Assembly (NCBI RefSeq): GCF_003122215.1
Contig: NZ_QEYD01000006.1
Span: forward strand, 278,553 to 342,552
Length of the DNA stretch: 64,000 nucleotides
Reading direction: 5' to 3'
Origin: Pararhodobacter marinus
GTDB lineage: Bacteria > Pseudomonadota > Alphaproteobacteria > Rhodobacterales > Rhodobacteraceae
In this document: piece by piece, positions 12,344 through 22,643 of the stretch
Layout: each line of letters opens with the position of its first letter
Numbering within the stretch: the stretch's first letter is position 1
Notes under the pieces: model-generated
Databases searched by the model: none
What the model saw: the letters and a program-made list of their open reading frames with translations, nothing else
What the model was told of the DNA's origin: nothing
Translations under genes and position numbers: made by a program

Positions 12344-13642
12344 TCATCCCTCTCGCGCTCCGGCCGTGCGCCGCGCCGCATCGTCGCTTTCGGCGGGCGC
12401 CTGTGCCACCGGCGCGGCGGCGCGCAGCAGGTCCATGAACCGCGCCTGCGTCGCCGTCGGGCGCCAGCTTTGGCGATACGTCAACCCGATGCTGCGCCAG
12501 TTGTTGCTGAGCGCGACGTCGAGCGGCGCGATATGCCCGTCCGAGAGTTCCGTGGCCACCTGGTGCAACGATACAATCGAGACATAGTCGCCCGCCGCCA
12601 GAAGTCCACGCAGGAAAACCAGCGACGACGAGACGACGCGCACCGGCGTCTGTGGGCGTTCCTGAATGCGCAGCGTCTCGAACAGGTAGCTTCCGGCGGG
12701 GGTGGATTTGGGCGGCGCGACCCATGGATAGGCCAGCGTGTCCTCCAGCGTCACGCCTTTCCTGCCCGCCAGCGGATGGTCGGGATGGGCGACGATGGCC
12801 ATTGCATCGTCGAACAGCGGCTCCTGTATGACGTCGTCGGCGGGCGAGGGGCTGCGCAGCGCACCGATCAGGCAATCGAGATCGCCCTCGCGCAGGCTGC
12901 GCAGAAGCTCGGGATAGCGGCCATCGACCACGCGGACTTGCACGCCCTGCGTCTCGGATATCAGCGCATGGGTGGCGGCGGGGACGATCGAGCTGCGCGC
13001 CAGCGGCAGCGAGCCCAGCGTGAAGGTGCCGCGATCATTGCCCAGTTCGCGGCCAATTTCCTCGAATCCCTGCCGGATCTCGGCCGAGGCGAGTTTCGCC
13101 CCCAGAACAAAGGCTTGCGCGGCCGAGGTCAGCTCGACCCCGCTGACCGTGGTCTGGAAGAAGGGTACGCAGGCAATGTCTTCGAGACTGCGCGCGGCGC
13201 GGTGCACGGTGGGTTGCGACAGCCCCAGTTGCTGGGCCGCGACGGTAAAACTGCCGCTGCCCGCCACCGCGATGATCGCCCGAAGCTGCGCCGCGGTGAC
13301 CAGATGGTCGAAAGCCGGGCGCGGGCCGCCGGTGCGGGGGCCCGGCGCCTCGCGCAGCCCGCTACGGAGCGCGGCGCGCGCGCCGTTATGCAGATGCGTC
13401 AGCGCCGCTTCGACCCGGTTGACGAACAGCGCGCCGGCCTCGGTCGGGGTGAAAAGACGGGTACGCCGCACGAGCAGGGGCGTGCCGATATCGGCCTCCA
13501 GCCGGGCGATGGCCTGCGTCGCGGCGGGCTGCGACAGGCGGCAGCGCTCGGCCGCCGTCGAGACCGAGCCGGAACGGACGGTTTCCAGAAACACCCGCAT
13601 GTGCCGGAGGTTCGGCAACGCCTCGGTCATCTTGCGCCTCAA
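12344..13642 (-). CDS. LysR-type regulator with two helix-turn-helix domains (aromatic catabolism)
   Basis: At 432 residues this is over 100 longer than a normal LysR protein. Two complete winged-helix domains can be read in tandem: about residues 8-68 (VSTAAERCRLSQPAATQAI) and about 112-172 (FTVAAQQLGLSQPTVHRAA). A proline/glycine linker joins them. The effector-binding domain follows at about 205-400. The gene sits between ligABC (same strand, upstream of this gene's stop) and ligI (divergent), so it is the obvious candidate regulator of the protocatechuate 4,5-cleavage genes. The effector (protocatechuate or a ring-cleavage product) is unknown. The last 30 residues are an alanine/arginine-rich tail. 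The start at 13642 or 13630 cannot be distinguished. Confidence 0.85.
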   Translation of the reverse strand: MRRKMTEALPNLRHMRVFLETVRSGSVSTAAERCRLSQPAATQAIARLEADIGTPLLVRRTRLFTPTEAGALFVNRVEAALTHLHNGARAALRSGLREAPGPRTGGPRPAFDHLVTAAQLRAIIAVAGSGSFTVAAQQLGLSQPTVHRAARSLEDIACVPFFQTTVSGVELTSAAQAFVLGAKLASAEIRQGFEEIGRELGNDRGTFTLGSLPLARSSIVPAATHALISETQGVQVRVVDGRYPELLRSLREGDLDCLIGALRSPSPADDVIQEPLFDDAMAIVAHPDHPLAGRKGVTLEDTLAYPWVAPPKSTPAGSYLFETLRIQERPQTPVRVVSSSLVFLRGLLAAGDYVSIVSLHQVATELSDGHIAPLDVALSNNWRSIGLTYRQSWRPTATQARFMDLLRAAAPVAQAPAESDDAARRTAGAREG

Positions 13643-13748
13643 TAGCCAAAAGTTATTCTAGGGCCGGCTTTCGAAATAGGCAATTGCCCCCGGCTGGCGC
13701 ATGGTGCGCCGCGAAGGCAAGGCCCGCTGTCCAGGGAGAGATGCGCGC

Positions 13749-14642
13749 ATGACGACCCAACCGCAACCGATGGATGCCGACTGGCTTGTGGTTCACCCCA
13801 ATCCCAAGAAGCCCGATTACGTTCTGCCCAAGGGCGCGGTCGACGCGCATTGCCACGTCTTCGGCCCCTCGGCCGAATTCCCCTATGCGCCGGAACGCAA
13901 ATATACGCCCGGCGATCAGGGCAAGGACAAGTTGTTCGCGCTGCGCGATTACCTCGGCTTCGAGCGCAACGTGATCGTGCAGGCGACCTGCCACGGCAAG
14001 GATAACCGCGCAATGGTCGATGCCTGTATCGCCGCGGGCGACAAGGCGCGCGGCGTGGCTTCGGTCGGCAAGGACATCACGCGCGAGGAACTGAAGGAGC
14101 TGCACGAAGGCGGCGTGCGCGGCGTGCGCTTCAACTTCGTGAAACGTCTGGTCGACGCCACCCCGCCCGAGGTTTTCCTGGGCATTGCCGACAAGATCCA
14201 GGAATTCGGCTGGTCCACCGTCGTCTATTTCGAGGCGCAGGATCTGGAAGGGCTCGAGCCCTTCCTCGCCAAGCTGCCCGGGATCATCGTCGTCGACCAT
14301 ATGGGCCGCCCCGACGTGACCAAGGGCGTCGATCACCCGGATTTTCAGCGCTTCATCAATCTGATGGCGAATAACGAGAATATCTGGACCAAGGTAACCT
14401 GCCCCGAGCGCCTGACCAAGGCGGGCGAGCCCTATGACGATGTCGTTCCCTATTATCAGGCGATCGTCGACAAATTCGAGGACCGGGTCCTGTGGGGCAC
14501 CGACTGGCCGCATCCCAACATGAAGTCGCACATGCCGGACGACGGGCTGCTGGTCGATTACATCCTGCGCATCACCCGGACCGAGGAACAGCGCCAGAAA
14601 CTGCTGGTCGACAATCCGATGCGGCTTTACTGGGCCGACTGA
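13749..14642 (+). CDS. ligI: 2-pyrone-4,6-dicarboxylate lactonase LigI
   Basis: A 297-residue amidohydrolase-superfamily enzyme that opens 2-pyrone-4,6-dicarboxylate to 4-carboxy-2-hydroxymuconate / oxalomesaconate. The HxH pair is in GAVDAHCHVFGP. Substrate-contact stretches GVRFNFVKRLVD, VDHMGRPD and the catalytic aspartate in WGTDWPHPN are all present, and the end NPMRLYW is typical. The ATG at 13749 is preferred over an upstream ATG at 13701 because it has GGGAGA 6-11 bases upstream and gives the normal LigI N-terminus. It is divergent from the tandem-HTH LysR gene and closed by a terminator. Confidence 0.94.
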   Translation: MTTQPQPMDADWLVVHPNPKKPDYVLPKGAVDAHCHVFGPSAEFPYAPERKYTPGDQGKDKLFALRDYLGFERNVIVQATCHGKDNRAMVDACIAAGDKARGVASVGKDITREELKELHEGGVRGVRFNFVKRLVDATPPEVFLGIADKIQEFGWSTVVYFEAQDLEGLEPFLAKLPGIIVVDHMGRPDVTKGVDHPDFQRFINLMANNENIWTKVTCPERLTKAGEPYDDVVPYYQAIVDKFEDRVLWGTDWPHPNMKSHMPDDGLLVDYILRITRTEEQRQKLLVDNPMRLYWAD

Positions 14643-14667
14643 CCGTCGGAACCGGAACACGACTATC

Positions 14668-14696
14668 AAGGGGCGTCCGAAAGGGCGCCCCTTTTG
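14668..14696 (+). terminator. Rho-independent terminator after ligI
   Basis: An 11-bp stem with one G-T pair (14668-14678 with 14683-14693), a GAAA loop and TTTT. It separates ligI from the second dioxygenase pair, so the latter needs its own promoter in 14697-14838. Confidence 0.85.
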
Positions 14697-14838
14697 CCTG
14701 TGACGGGGTGGCCCCCGGCGCATAAGTTTTCCGTCGCGACTATTCGATTGCCGTCCCGCGCGCGCCCGATTTGATTCAGGTCAAAAACGCGCGATTGCGC
14801 ACATGAGACAGTCGGGCATGAGCGAAGGAGGACCCGCC

Positions 14839-15198
14839 ATGCACGACATGCCCGGCTACGATTATCATATCGACATCCCCGGTACCGTCCTGTTCGACGG
14901 CAAGCAGGCCATGAAAGGCTATGCGCTGAACAAGATGTGCTACGATTTCAACAAGGCCGAGAACCGTGAAGCCTTCAAGGCCGACGAGGAAGGCTGGATG
15001 GCCAGATACGGCCTGAACGAGGAGCAGAAAGCCGCGATCCGGTCGCGCGATATCCTCGCCATGATCGATGCGGGCGGGAATATCTATTACCTCGCCAAGC
15101 TTGCCGGCATCTTCAAGCTCTCGGTTCAGGATGTCGGCGGTCTGCAGACCGGCCGCACCACCGAGGAATTCCAGCAATATCTCGCCAGTCAGGCGTAA
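14839..15198 (+). CDS. Second LigA-type extradiol dioxygenase alpha subunit
   Basis: A 119-residue paralogue of LigA. It shares DIPGTVLFD, GYALNKMC, ENREAFKADEEGW and AGGNIYYLAKLAG with the family but stops after TTEEFQQYLASQA, without the GGRSP tail of the first copy. The ATG at 14839 follows a strong AGGAGG; the in-frame ATG at 14803 has no such site. It is 15 bases upstream of its LigB partner and is probably co-transcribed with it. Substrate could be protocatechuate, gallate or another ortho-diphenol acid; the sequence alone does not decide. Confidence 0.88.
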   Translation: MHDMPGYDYHIDIPGTVLFDGKQAMKGYALNKMCYDFNKAENREAFKADEEGWMARYGLNEEQKAAIRSRDILAMIDAGGNIYYLAKLAGIFKLSVQDVGGLQTGRTTEEFQQYLASQA

Positions 15199-15213
15199 GG
15201 GGAGGTTAACCCA

Positions 15214-16059
15214 ATGGCCCGCATTCTCGGTGGCATCACCACCTCGCATATTCCGGCGGTCGGCAACGCGATCCAGAAGGAGCTCTACGACGATCCGTAC
15301 TGGAAGCCCTTCTTCGACGGCTATCCGAAGGTCCATCAGTGGATTCAGGACAACAAGCCCGATTACGTGATCAATATCTACAACGATCACGGGCTGGGTT
15401 TCTTTCTGGACCGGATGCCGACCTTCGCCATCGGCGCGGCGCATGAATACCGCAACGAGGACGAAGGCTGGGGCCTGCCCGCGCTGCCGCCGTTCCCCGG
15501 CGCGCCGGAATTGTCGTGGCACATCATCGAAAGCCTCGTGGCGGACGAGTTCGACATCACCTCGTGCCAGGAACTGGCGGTGGATCACGGCTTCGTCGTG
15601 CCGATGCAGCTGTTCTGGCCGGGCGCGCCCAACAATCCCGACATGCCGCGCGCGGTGCCGATCTCGGCCAATACCGTGCAGCACCCGATCCCGACGCTGA
15701 ACCGCGCGCTGAACTTCGGCAAGGCCCTGCGCAAGGCGCTGCTGTCCTTCCCCGAGGACGCCAAGATCGTCGTTCTGGGCACGGGCGGGCTGTCGCACCA
15801 GCTTGACGGTCAGCGCGCGGGCTTCATCAACAAGGAGTTCGACCAGTATTGTCTGGAAAACATCGTCCACAACCCCGAAGAGCTGACCAAGATCACCCGT
15901 CAGGAACTGGTGAAACAGGCGGGCGCGCAGGGGACCGAGTTCCTGATGTGGATGATGATGCGCGGCGCGCTGGGCGACGAGGTCAACGAGATCACCCGCA
16001 ACTACCATATCCCGATCTCGAACACGGCGGCGGGCACGTTGCTGCTGGAATGCGCCTGA
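15214..16059 (+). CDS. Second LigB-type class III extradiol dioxygenase catalytic subunit
   Basis: A 281-residue dioxygenase with all catalytic residues of the LigB family: H12 (SHIPA), H59 (YNDHG), H195 (GGLSHQL) and E242 (GTEFLMW). It differs from the first LigB around the substrate pocket (for example PTFAIGAAHEYRNEDEGWG and an insertion WPGAPNNPDMPRAVP) and lacks the C-terminal extension. The paired alpha subunit lies just upstream, with a GGGGAGG ribosome-binding site in the gap. Its position next to pobR/pobA suggests a hydroxybenzoate-derived substrate. It may be a second protocatechuate 4,5-dioxygenase or one with altered specificity such as gallate. Confidence 0.88.
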   Translation: MARILGGITTSHIPAVGNAIQKELYDDPYWKPFFDGYPKVHQWIQDNKPDYVINIYNDHGLGFFLDRMPTFAIGAAHEYRNEDEGWGLPALPPFPGAPELSWHIIESLVADEFDITSCQELAVDHGFVVPMQLFWPGAPNNPDMPRAVPISANTVQHPIPTLNRALNFGKALRKALLSFPEDAKIVVLGTGGLSHQLDGQRAGFINKEFDQYCLENIVHNPEELTKITRQELVKQAGAQGTEFLMWMMMRGALGDEVNEITRNYHIPISNTAAGTLLLECA

Positions 16060-16099
16060 GCACCGGGGATGGTGTGTGATGAGGGGACCATGCCGGTAG

Positions 16100-16240
16100 A
16101 GCCGGGGGGCTGCCGCCCCCCGGACCCCCCGCTTCAAGGAGGGTTTTCCACCCTCCTTGAAAATCCTCCCGCCCCCCTTCAAGGAGGGTTTCCGCCCTCC
16201 TTGAAAATCCTCCCGGGAGTATTTTTCGGCAAAGTGAAGA
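16100..16240. repeat. Intergenic hairpin repeat cluster
   Basis: The convergent gap after the second ligB holds three inverted repeats. A 9-bp stem (16102-16110 with 16115-16123, loop TGCC) is followed by two near-identical direct copies of about 39 bases (16132-16171 and 16177-16215). Each copy holds a 10-bp stem TCAAGGAGGG/CCCTCCTTGA. The cluster ends in GGGAGTATTTTTCGGCAAAG. Elements of this layout are common between genes in Rhodobacteraceae and probably act as terminators or dispersed repeats. A related one is at 18414. Confidence 0.85.
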
Positions 16241-18393
<2,153 letters not shown>

Positions 18394-18413
18394 GCGGGCG
18401 CGACGTCCAGGCA

Positions 18414-18445
18414 CCGGGGGCCAGCCCCCGGACCCCCGGGATATT
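18414..18445. repeat. Hairpin plus AT-rich tail, Rhodobacteraceae-type intergenic repeat / terminator
   Basis: A 7-bp CCGGGGG/CCCCCGG stem (18414-18420 with 18425-18431) is followed by ACCCCCGGGATATTTAAGG. It lies between convergent pobA and the EamA gene and resembles the first hairpin of the cluster at 16100. It probably terminates pobA. The rest of the gap (18446-18553) shows nothing else recognisable. Confidence 0.7.
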
Positions 18446-18553
18446 TAAGGAACAAAGACGCGGTGAACGCAGCTTTGACGCGGCATCCTTGTGCTGGAGA
18501 CATCCTCGGGGAGGGCGGAGGCCAGGAGGGGGGCAGTGCCCCCATTGTCGCCG

Positions 18554-19399
18554 CTAGCGCTGGCGCGGCGGCAGGATGGCCAGCGCGACGCCCGCCAGCA
18601 CGAGGACCGAGGCGGCGATGGCGCCTGGGCTCAGCGTCTCGGCCAGGAGCAAGGCGCCGGCGGCGATGGCGATCACCGGGACGGTCAGCTGCGCGACGGC
18701 GGCGCGGGCGGCGCCCAGTTCCGGCAGGATCCTGTACCACAGCGCGTAGCCCAGACCCGAGGTGACGGCGCCCGACAGGAGGGCGAGCCCGACACCGCCC
18801 GCCGTGACATTCCCGAGCCCCGCGGGAAGGCAGGCCAGCGCGACGAGGGGCGTGGCGAGGATGAAATTGCCGGCAGTGGCGCCCAGCGGGTCGCGCGCGC
18901 TCCGTCCCGCAAGGGAATAGAGGCCCCAGCCCAGCCCGGCTGCGCCCATCGTCAGGGCGGCCCAGACGGAGGGGATTGCGTCGCTTCCGGGCAGCAGCAG
19001 CGCCGCAAGCCCGGCCAGCGCCAGCGCGGCCCCGGCAAGGCGGCGCGGGGAGGGGCGGTCGCCCGCAAGCGTGGCGCCGGCCAGCATCGTGACCTGCACC
19101 GTGGCAAAGAGCACGAGCGCGCCGATCCCCGCATCGAGGGCAAGATAGGCGACGGAGAAGCCCACGAGATAGAGCGTGAGCCAGAGCGCGGGCAGGAGAT
19201 GGGCCCGGCCCGCCCGGAAGGGTGCGCCGCGTGGGCCGAAGGCGCGCGCGAGCAGGATCAGCACCAGCGCGCCCGATGCCACGCGGATCAGCGCGAAGGG
19301 CAGGGCTTCGATCAGCCCCGCCCCGAGTGCCGCGCGGTTGAGGAGCGAATTCGCGGCGAAGGCGGTCATCACCAGCGCGCTGAGCGCGAAGAGCCGCAT
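18554..19399 (-). CDS. EamA/DMT-family transporter
   Basis: A 281-residue inner-membrane protein made of about ten hydrophobic helices in two EamA-type repeats (about 1-135 and 140-280). The signature late segments are SGLGYALWYRILPELGAARAAVAQLTVPVIA and the terminal helix with VLAGVALAI. Such drug/metabolite transporters export amino acids, nucleosides or small metabolites; the substrate cannot be told. It starts 12 bases downstream of the aminotransferase stop and is probably in one transcript with it, which would fit export of an amino acid or related product. Confidence 0.85.
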   Translation of the reverse strand: MRLFALSALVMTAFAANSLLNRAALGAGLIEALPFALIRVASGALVLILLARAFGPRGAPFRAGRAHLLPALWLTLYLVGFSVAYLALDAGIGALVLFATVQVTMLAGATLAGDRPSPRRLAGAALALAGLAALLLPGSDAIPSVWAALTMGAAGLGWGLYSLAGRSARDPLGATAGNFILATPLVALACLPAGLGNVTAGGVGLALLSGAVTSGLGYALWYRILPELGAARAAVAQLTVPVIAIAAGALLLAETLSPGAIAASVLVLAGVALAILPPRQR

Positions 19400-19411
19400 C
19401 GCCGCGCGTTC

Positions 19412-20554
19412 TCAGGCGCCGGTCGCGGGCTCGGCCACGGCCTTGAGCGCCGCGTCGAGCCGGGCGAGCGTGCCGGGCACGTCCTTGAGCTTGTCGAGGC
19501 CGAACAGGCCGATGCGGAAGGTGCGGAAGCCTTCGGGCTCGTCCACCATCAGCGGCACGCCCGCGGCGATCTGGAAGCCCGCCGCCGCGAAGGCCGAGCC
19601 GTTCTGCAGATCCGCGCGGTCGGTATGGCAGACCACCACGCCCGGCGCGCCGAAGCCATTGGCGGCAAGTGGCGGGTAGCCATAGGCTTCGAGCAGCGCG
19701 CGCGCCCCTTTCCCCAGCGCGCATTGCGCCGATTTGGCCGCGTCGAAGCCCATCTCGCGGGTTTCGACCATGGCGTCGCGCAGGCCCGCCAGCGCGTCGG
19801 TCGGCATCGTCGCGTGATAGGCATGCCCGCCGTCTTCATAGGCTTTCATGATCGCGCGCCATTTCTTCAGGTCCAGCGCGAAGCTGTCCGATGTCGTGGC
19901 CTCGAGCCGCTTTTCCGCGCGGGGGCCCATGACGACGATCCCCGCCGAGGGCGACGCGCTCCAGCCCTTCTGCGGCGCCGAGACCAGCACGTCGACGCCC
20001 AGCGCCTTCATGTCGACCCAGGCCGCGCCCGAGGCGATGCAGTCCAGCACCATCAGCGCGCCCACCTCGTGCGCGGCGGTGGCCAGCGCCTTGATATAGG
20101 CGTCAGGCAGGATCATCCCGGCCGAGGTTTCGACATGCGGCGCGAAGACCGCTTCGGGTTTCTCGGCGAGGATCCGTTGCGTGACTTCCTCGATCGGGGC
20201 GGGGGCGAAGGGGGCCTGCACGCCATTTCCGGCGGGGCGGGCCTTCATCACCTCGGTCTCGCTGTTGAGCTGGCCCGCGTCGAAGATCGCGCTCCAGCGG
20301 AAGCTGAACAGCCCGTTGCGCACCACGAGGCATTTGCCGCGCGCGAATTGCCGGGCGACCGATTCCATCGCAAAGGTCCCGCCGCCGGGGACCAGCGCCA
20401 CGGCGCTGCCGTTGTAGACCTCTTTCAACATCTCCGAGATGTCGCGCATGACGCCTTGAAAACGCTGCGACATATGGTTGAGCGAACGGTCGGTGAAGAC
20501 GACCGAGAACTCGTCGAGTCCGCCGGGATCGATATGGTCGTGGAGGGCGGGCAT
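19412..20554 (-). CDS. Class V PLP-dependent aminotransferase (serine/alanine-glyoxylate type)
   Basis: A 380-residue fold-type I aminotransferase. The pyridoxal-phosphate lysine is in SAPQKGWSASP. The cofactor-binding aspartate is in LMVLDCIASG, and the phosphate loop is in VPGGGTFAMESVARQF. The stretches fit the alanine/serine-glyoxylate aminotransferase group, but the N-terminus (VVFTDRSLNHMSQRFQGVMRDI) is that of a subgroup common in this family whose exact substrates I cannot name. It is upstream of an EamA transporter. It could act on serine, alanine or 2-aminoethylphosphonate-like amines. Confidence 0.75.
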   Translation of the reverse strand: MPALHDHIDPGGLDEFSVVFTDRSLNHMSQRFQGVMRDISEMLKEVYNGSAVALVPGGGTFAMESVARQFARGKCLVVRNGLFSFRWSAIFDAGQLNSETEVMKARPAGNGVQAPFAPAPIEEVTQRILAEKPEAVFAPHVETSAGMILPDAYIKALATAAHEVGALMVLDCIASGAAWVDMKALGVDVLVSAPQKGWSASPSAGIVVMGPRAEKRLEATTSDSFALDLKKWRAIMKAYEDGGHAYHATMPTDALAGLRDAMVETREMGFDAAKSAQCALGKGARALLEAYGYPPLAANGFGAPGVVVCHTDRADLQNGSAFAAAGFQIAAGVPLMVDEPEGFRTFRIGLFGLDKLKDVPGTLARLDAALKAVAEPATGA

Positions 20555-20587
20555 CGGATTCTCCGTGTTTGAACGCGAGGGGGCAAC

Positions 20588-21310
20588 TTATGGCGCGCGG
20601 GCAGCGGGCGCAATGTCGCCTGCAGCCAGAAGATCGGACACCGTGACCAGCCGGAATCCCCGTGCGTGCAGCCCGTCGATGATCTGCGGCAGCGCGTCGC
20701 GGGTCGCTCCTCGGCTGTCATCCATCGCGTGCAACAGGATGATCGAGCCCGCTTCTGCGGTCGCGATCGCGTCGCGCGCGATGCGTTCGGCCCCCGCATT
20801 GGGGTCGCTGTCGGGTTCGACGTCCCACATCACCGTGACCCGCCCCTGCCGGTCGAGCACCCAGGGCAACACCACCAGCCGTTTGCCGAAGGGCGGGCGG
20901 AAGGGGATCGGCCCTTCGTAACCTGCCGCGCGAATCGCCGCGTCGGTCCGGGCGAGTTCGTCCTCGACCCACGCGGGGCGCACCAGCACCATCCGCTCAT
21001 GGCTGAAGGAATGGTTGCCGATCTCGTGCCCCGCGGCGATGAGCGCGCGCAACTCGGCCTCGTGCAGCCGGGCCTCGCGCCCGGTGACGAAGAAGGTCGC
21101 GCGCACGCCGCGCCCGGCCAGGACGCCCAGAAGCTGCTCGGTCTGCCCCGGCACCGGGCCGTCATCGAAGGTCAGCGCAACCAGCGGCTGCCCGGTTTCG
21201 ACCCGGGCCACGACCGTGCCGAACAGCTGGAAGCCGCGCGCTTTGGAAAGCAGGTAGGCACCGCCGGTCAGCACGGCGAGAGCCAGCAGGAGGGCGAGTA
21301 GGCGTTTCAT
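20588..21310 (-). CDS. Membrane-anchored polysaccharide deacetylase (NodB domain)
   Basis: A 240-residue carbohydrate esterase family 4 protein. A single N-terminal hydrophobic helix (about 4-22) anchors or exports it. The NodB motifs are TFDDGP (catalytic base and metal aspartates), HEIGNHSFSHERM (metal histidines H-x(3-4)-H) and FRPPFGKR, followed by WDVEPDSDPN. It would remove acetyl groups from an envelope or exopolysaccharide in the periplasm. It sits 33 bases downstream of the aminotransferase start region but is transcribed in the same direction, so co-transcription with the LysE side is possible but not shown. Confidence 0.85.
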   Translation of the reverse strand: MKRLLALLLALAVLTGGAYLLSKARGFQLFGTVVARVETGQPLVALTFDDGPVPGQTEQLLGVLAGRGVRATFFVTGREARLHEAELRALIAAGHEIGNHSFSHERMVLVRPAWVEDELARTDAAIRAAGYEGPIPFRPPFGKRLVVLPWVLDRQGRVTVMWDVEPDSDPNAGAERIARDAIATAEAGSIILLHAMDDSRGATRDALPQIIDGLHARGFRLVTVSDLLAAGDIAPAARAP

Positions 21311-21359
21311 GGTCTCAGCTTCTCTTGCCCGACGGGGCTGCGTCCAGCCCCGGTGGCGG

Positions 21360-21965
21360 TCACAGCCCGCCGATGAGCGCCCAGGCGCCGAGACCGGCCA
21401 GCATCACCGCCGAGCCGCGCGCGACCCACAAGGCGAAACCGGCGGGCAGGCGGCTGCGCGTGGCGGCAACGGCGCCCGACAGGAAGGCCCACCATGCCAG
21501 AGAGCCCAGGAACACGCCCGACACCGCGACGGCCGCCTGGGCGATGCCCGGATCCTCGGCCAGTCCCAGCCCCGCGAACATCGCCACGAAGGACAGGATC
21601 GTTGCCGGGTTGGCGATGGTCAGCGCGAAGGTGGTGGCGGCCGTCGCGACCAGCGTCCGGGCATCGGCGCGCGCGGCCCGGGCGGGCTGTCCCGCCTGGC
21701 GCCAGCCCCGGATCGCCAGCGCGACGAGCAACAGCCCGCCCGCGATCCGCACCAAACCCGCGCCGCTGTCCAGAACGCCTGCCAGCGCCGCGAAGCCGAA
21801 GGCGGCGACGCCCGCATAGGCCGCGTCCGCCAGCGCCGTGCCGAAGCCGCCCGCGAATCCGGCGGCGAAGCCCGCCTGCAGCGTGCGCGCGATGCACAGG
21901 GCGCCGATCGGGCCCAGTGGGGCAGCGACGGCAAGGCCGAGGATCAGGGCTTTGAGAAACAGCAT
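21360..21965 (-). CDS. LysE/RhtB-family amino-acid exporter
   Basis: A 201-residue membrane protein with about six hydrophobic helices. The N-terminal LGLAVAAPLGPIGALCIARTLQAG corresponds to the conserved glycine/proline-rich start of LysE-type exporters, and ANPATILSFVAMFAGLGL is the typical mid-protein motif. It starts one base after the stop codon of the Lrp-type regulator gene, so the two form a regulator-exporter operon. The exported amino acid is not determinable from sequence. Confidence 0.85.
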   Translation of the reverse strand: MLFLKALILGLAVAAPLGPIGALCIARTLQAGFAAGFAGGFGTALADAAYAGVAAFGFAALAGVLDSGAGLVRIAGGLLLVALAIRGWRQAGQPARAARADARTLVATAATTFALTIANPATILSFVAMFAGLGLAEDPGIAQAAVAVSGVFLGSLAWWAFLSGAVAATRSRLPAGFALWVARGSAVMLAGLGAWALIGGL

Positions 21966-21966
21966 G

Positions 21967-22416
21967 TCACCGGGCTTTCGGCACGAAGGTGTCCGGCACC
22001 GCCGAGGACAGGGCCAGCACGCTTTCCGACCGCGCCACCATGCCCCGCGCCTTCAGCGTGGCGAGGAAAGCCTCGAGCCCGGCCAGCGACTGCGTGCGCA
22101 GCTTGATCAGGTAGGACCACGCGCCGGTGACGTGATGGCATTCCAGAATCGCCGGATCGTCGGCGGCGAGCGCGCGGAACGCGGCCTCGTCCGCCTGCTC
22201 GGGCAGGGCGATCCAGACGAAGGCGAGGACCGGCAGGCCCAGCGCCTCGGGGTCGGCTTCGAGCGTGAAGCGCCGGATCACGCCTTGCGCCGTGAGGCGG
22301 CGGAGCCGGTCGTTCACGGCCGACGTCGACAGGCCCACATTCTGGCCGATATCGGCCAGCGCCCGTCGGGCATCGGCAGAAAGAAGGTCGATAATTTTGC
22401 GGTCAATATCATCCAT
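21967..22416 (-). CDS. Lrp/AsnC-family transcriptional regulator
   Basis: A 149-residue regulator with an N-terminal winged helix (about 1-60: MDDIDRKIIDLLSADARRALADIG, then STSAVNDRLRRL) and a C-terminal RAM ligand-binding domain (about 65-145). It is followed at once by a LysE-type exporter, a common pairing in which the regulator senses the exported amino acid and switches the exporter on. The promoter should be in 22417-22541, which is AT-rich close to the start (GCCGTTAATATTTCAGCC on the minus strand). Confidence 0.9.
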   Translation of the reverse strand: MDDIDRKIIDLLSADARRALADIGQNVGLSTSAVNDRLRRLTAQGVIRRFTLEADPEALGLPVLAFVWIALPEQADEAAFRALAADDPAILECHHVTGAWSYLIKLRTQSLAGLEAFLATLKARGMVARSESVLALSSAVPDTFVPKAR

Positions 22417-22541
22417 GGCTGAAATATTAACGGCAATTTAATGATTCGGCGATCAAAATATCGGTTCCGACACCGCATCCGTCAGACCGACCCGCGCCCC
22501 CTTGCCCTTGCGCGCACAAGACGCTATCCCTTCGGAACCTG

Positions 22542-22615
22542 GCGGGTATGGTGTAATGGTAGCGCCTCAGCCTTCCAAGCTGATGGTGCGGGTTCGATTC
22601 CCGCTACCCGCTCCA
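22542..22615 (+). tRNA. tRNA-Gly (anticodon TCC)
   Basis: A complete 74-base cloverleaf including an encoded CCA. The acceptor arms GCGGGTA/TACCCGC pair perfectly. The anticodon stem TCAGC/GCTGA encloses the loop CTTCCAA with anticodon TCC at 22574-22576. The T arm is GCGGG-TTCGATT-CCCGC. No integrase or duplicated 3' end is seen near it, so there is no sign that it serves as an attachment site. Confidence 0.97.
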
Positions 22616-22643
22616 GGATCCCCGATAGTGTGCAGATCCTGCG

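Noticed and set aside
16132..16215. Possible CRISPR array
   Set aside because: Only two copies separated by five bases, each a hairpin, with no spacers and no cas genes.
18491..20572. 693-codon open frame opposite the EamA and aminotransferase genes
   Set aside because: It spans two real genes on the other strand and encodes an arginine/glycine/glutamate-rich product without domains.
22542..22615. tRNA-Gly as an integration site for a mobile element
   Set aside because: No integrase, no duplicated tRNA end, and ordinary chromosomal genes on both sides.
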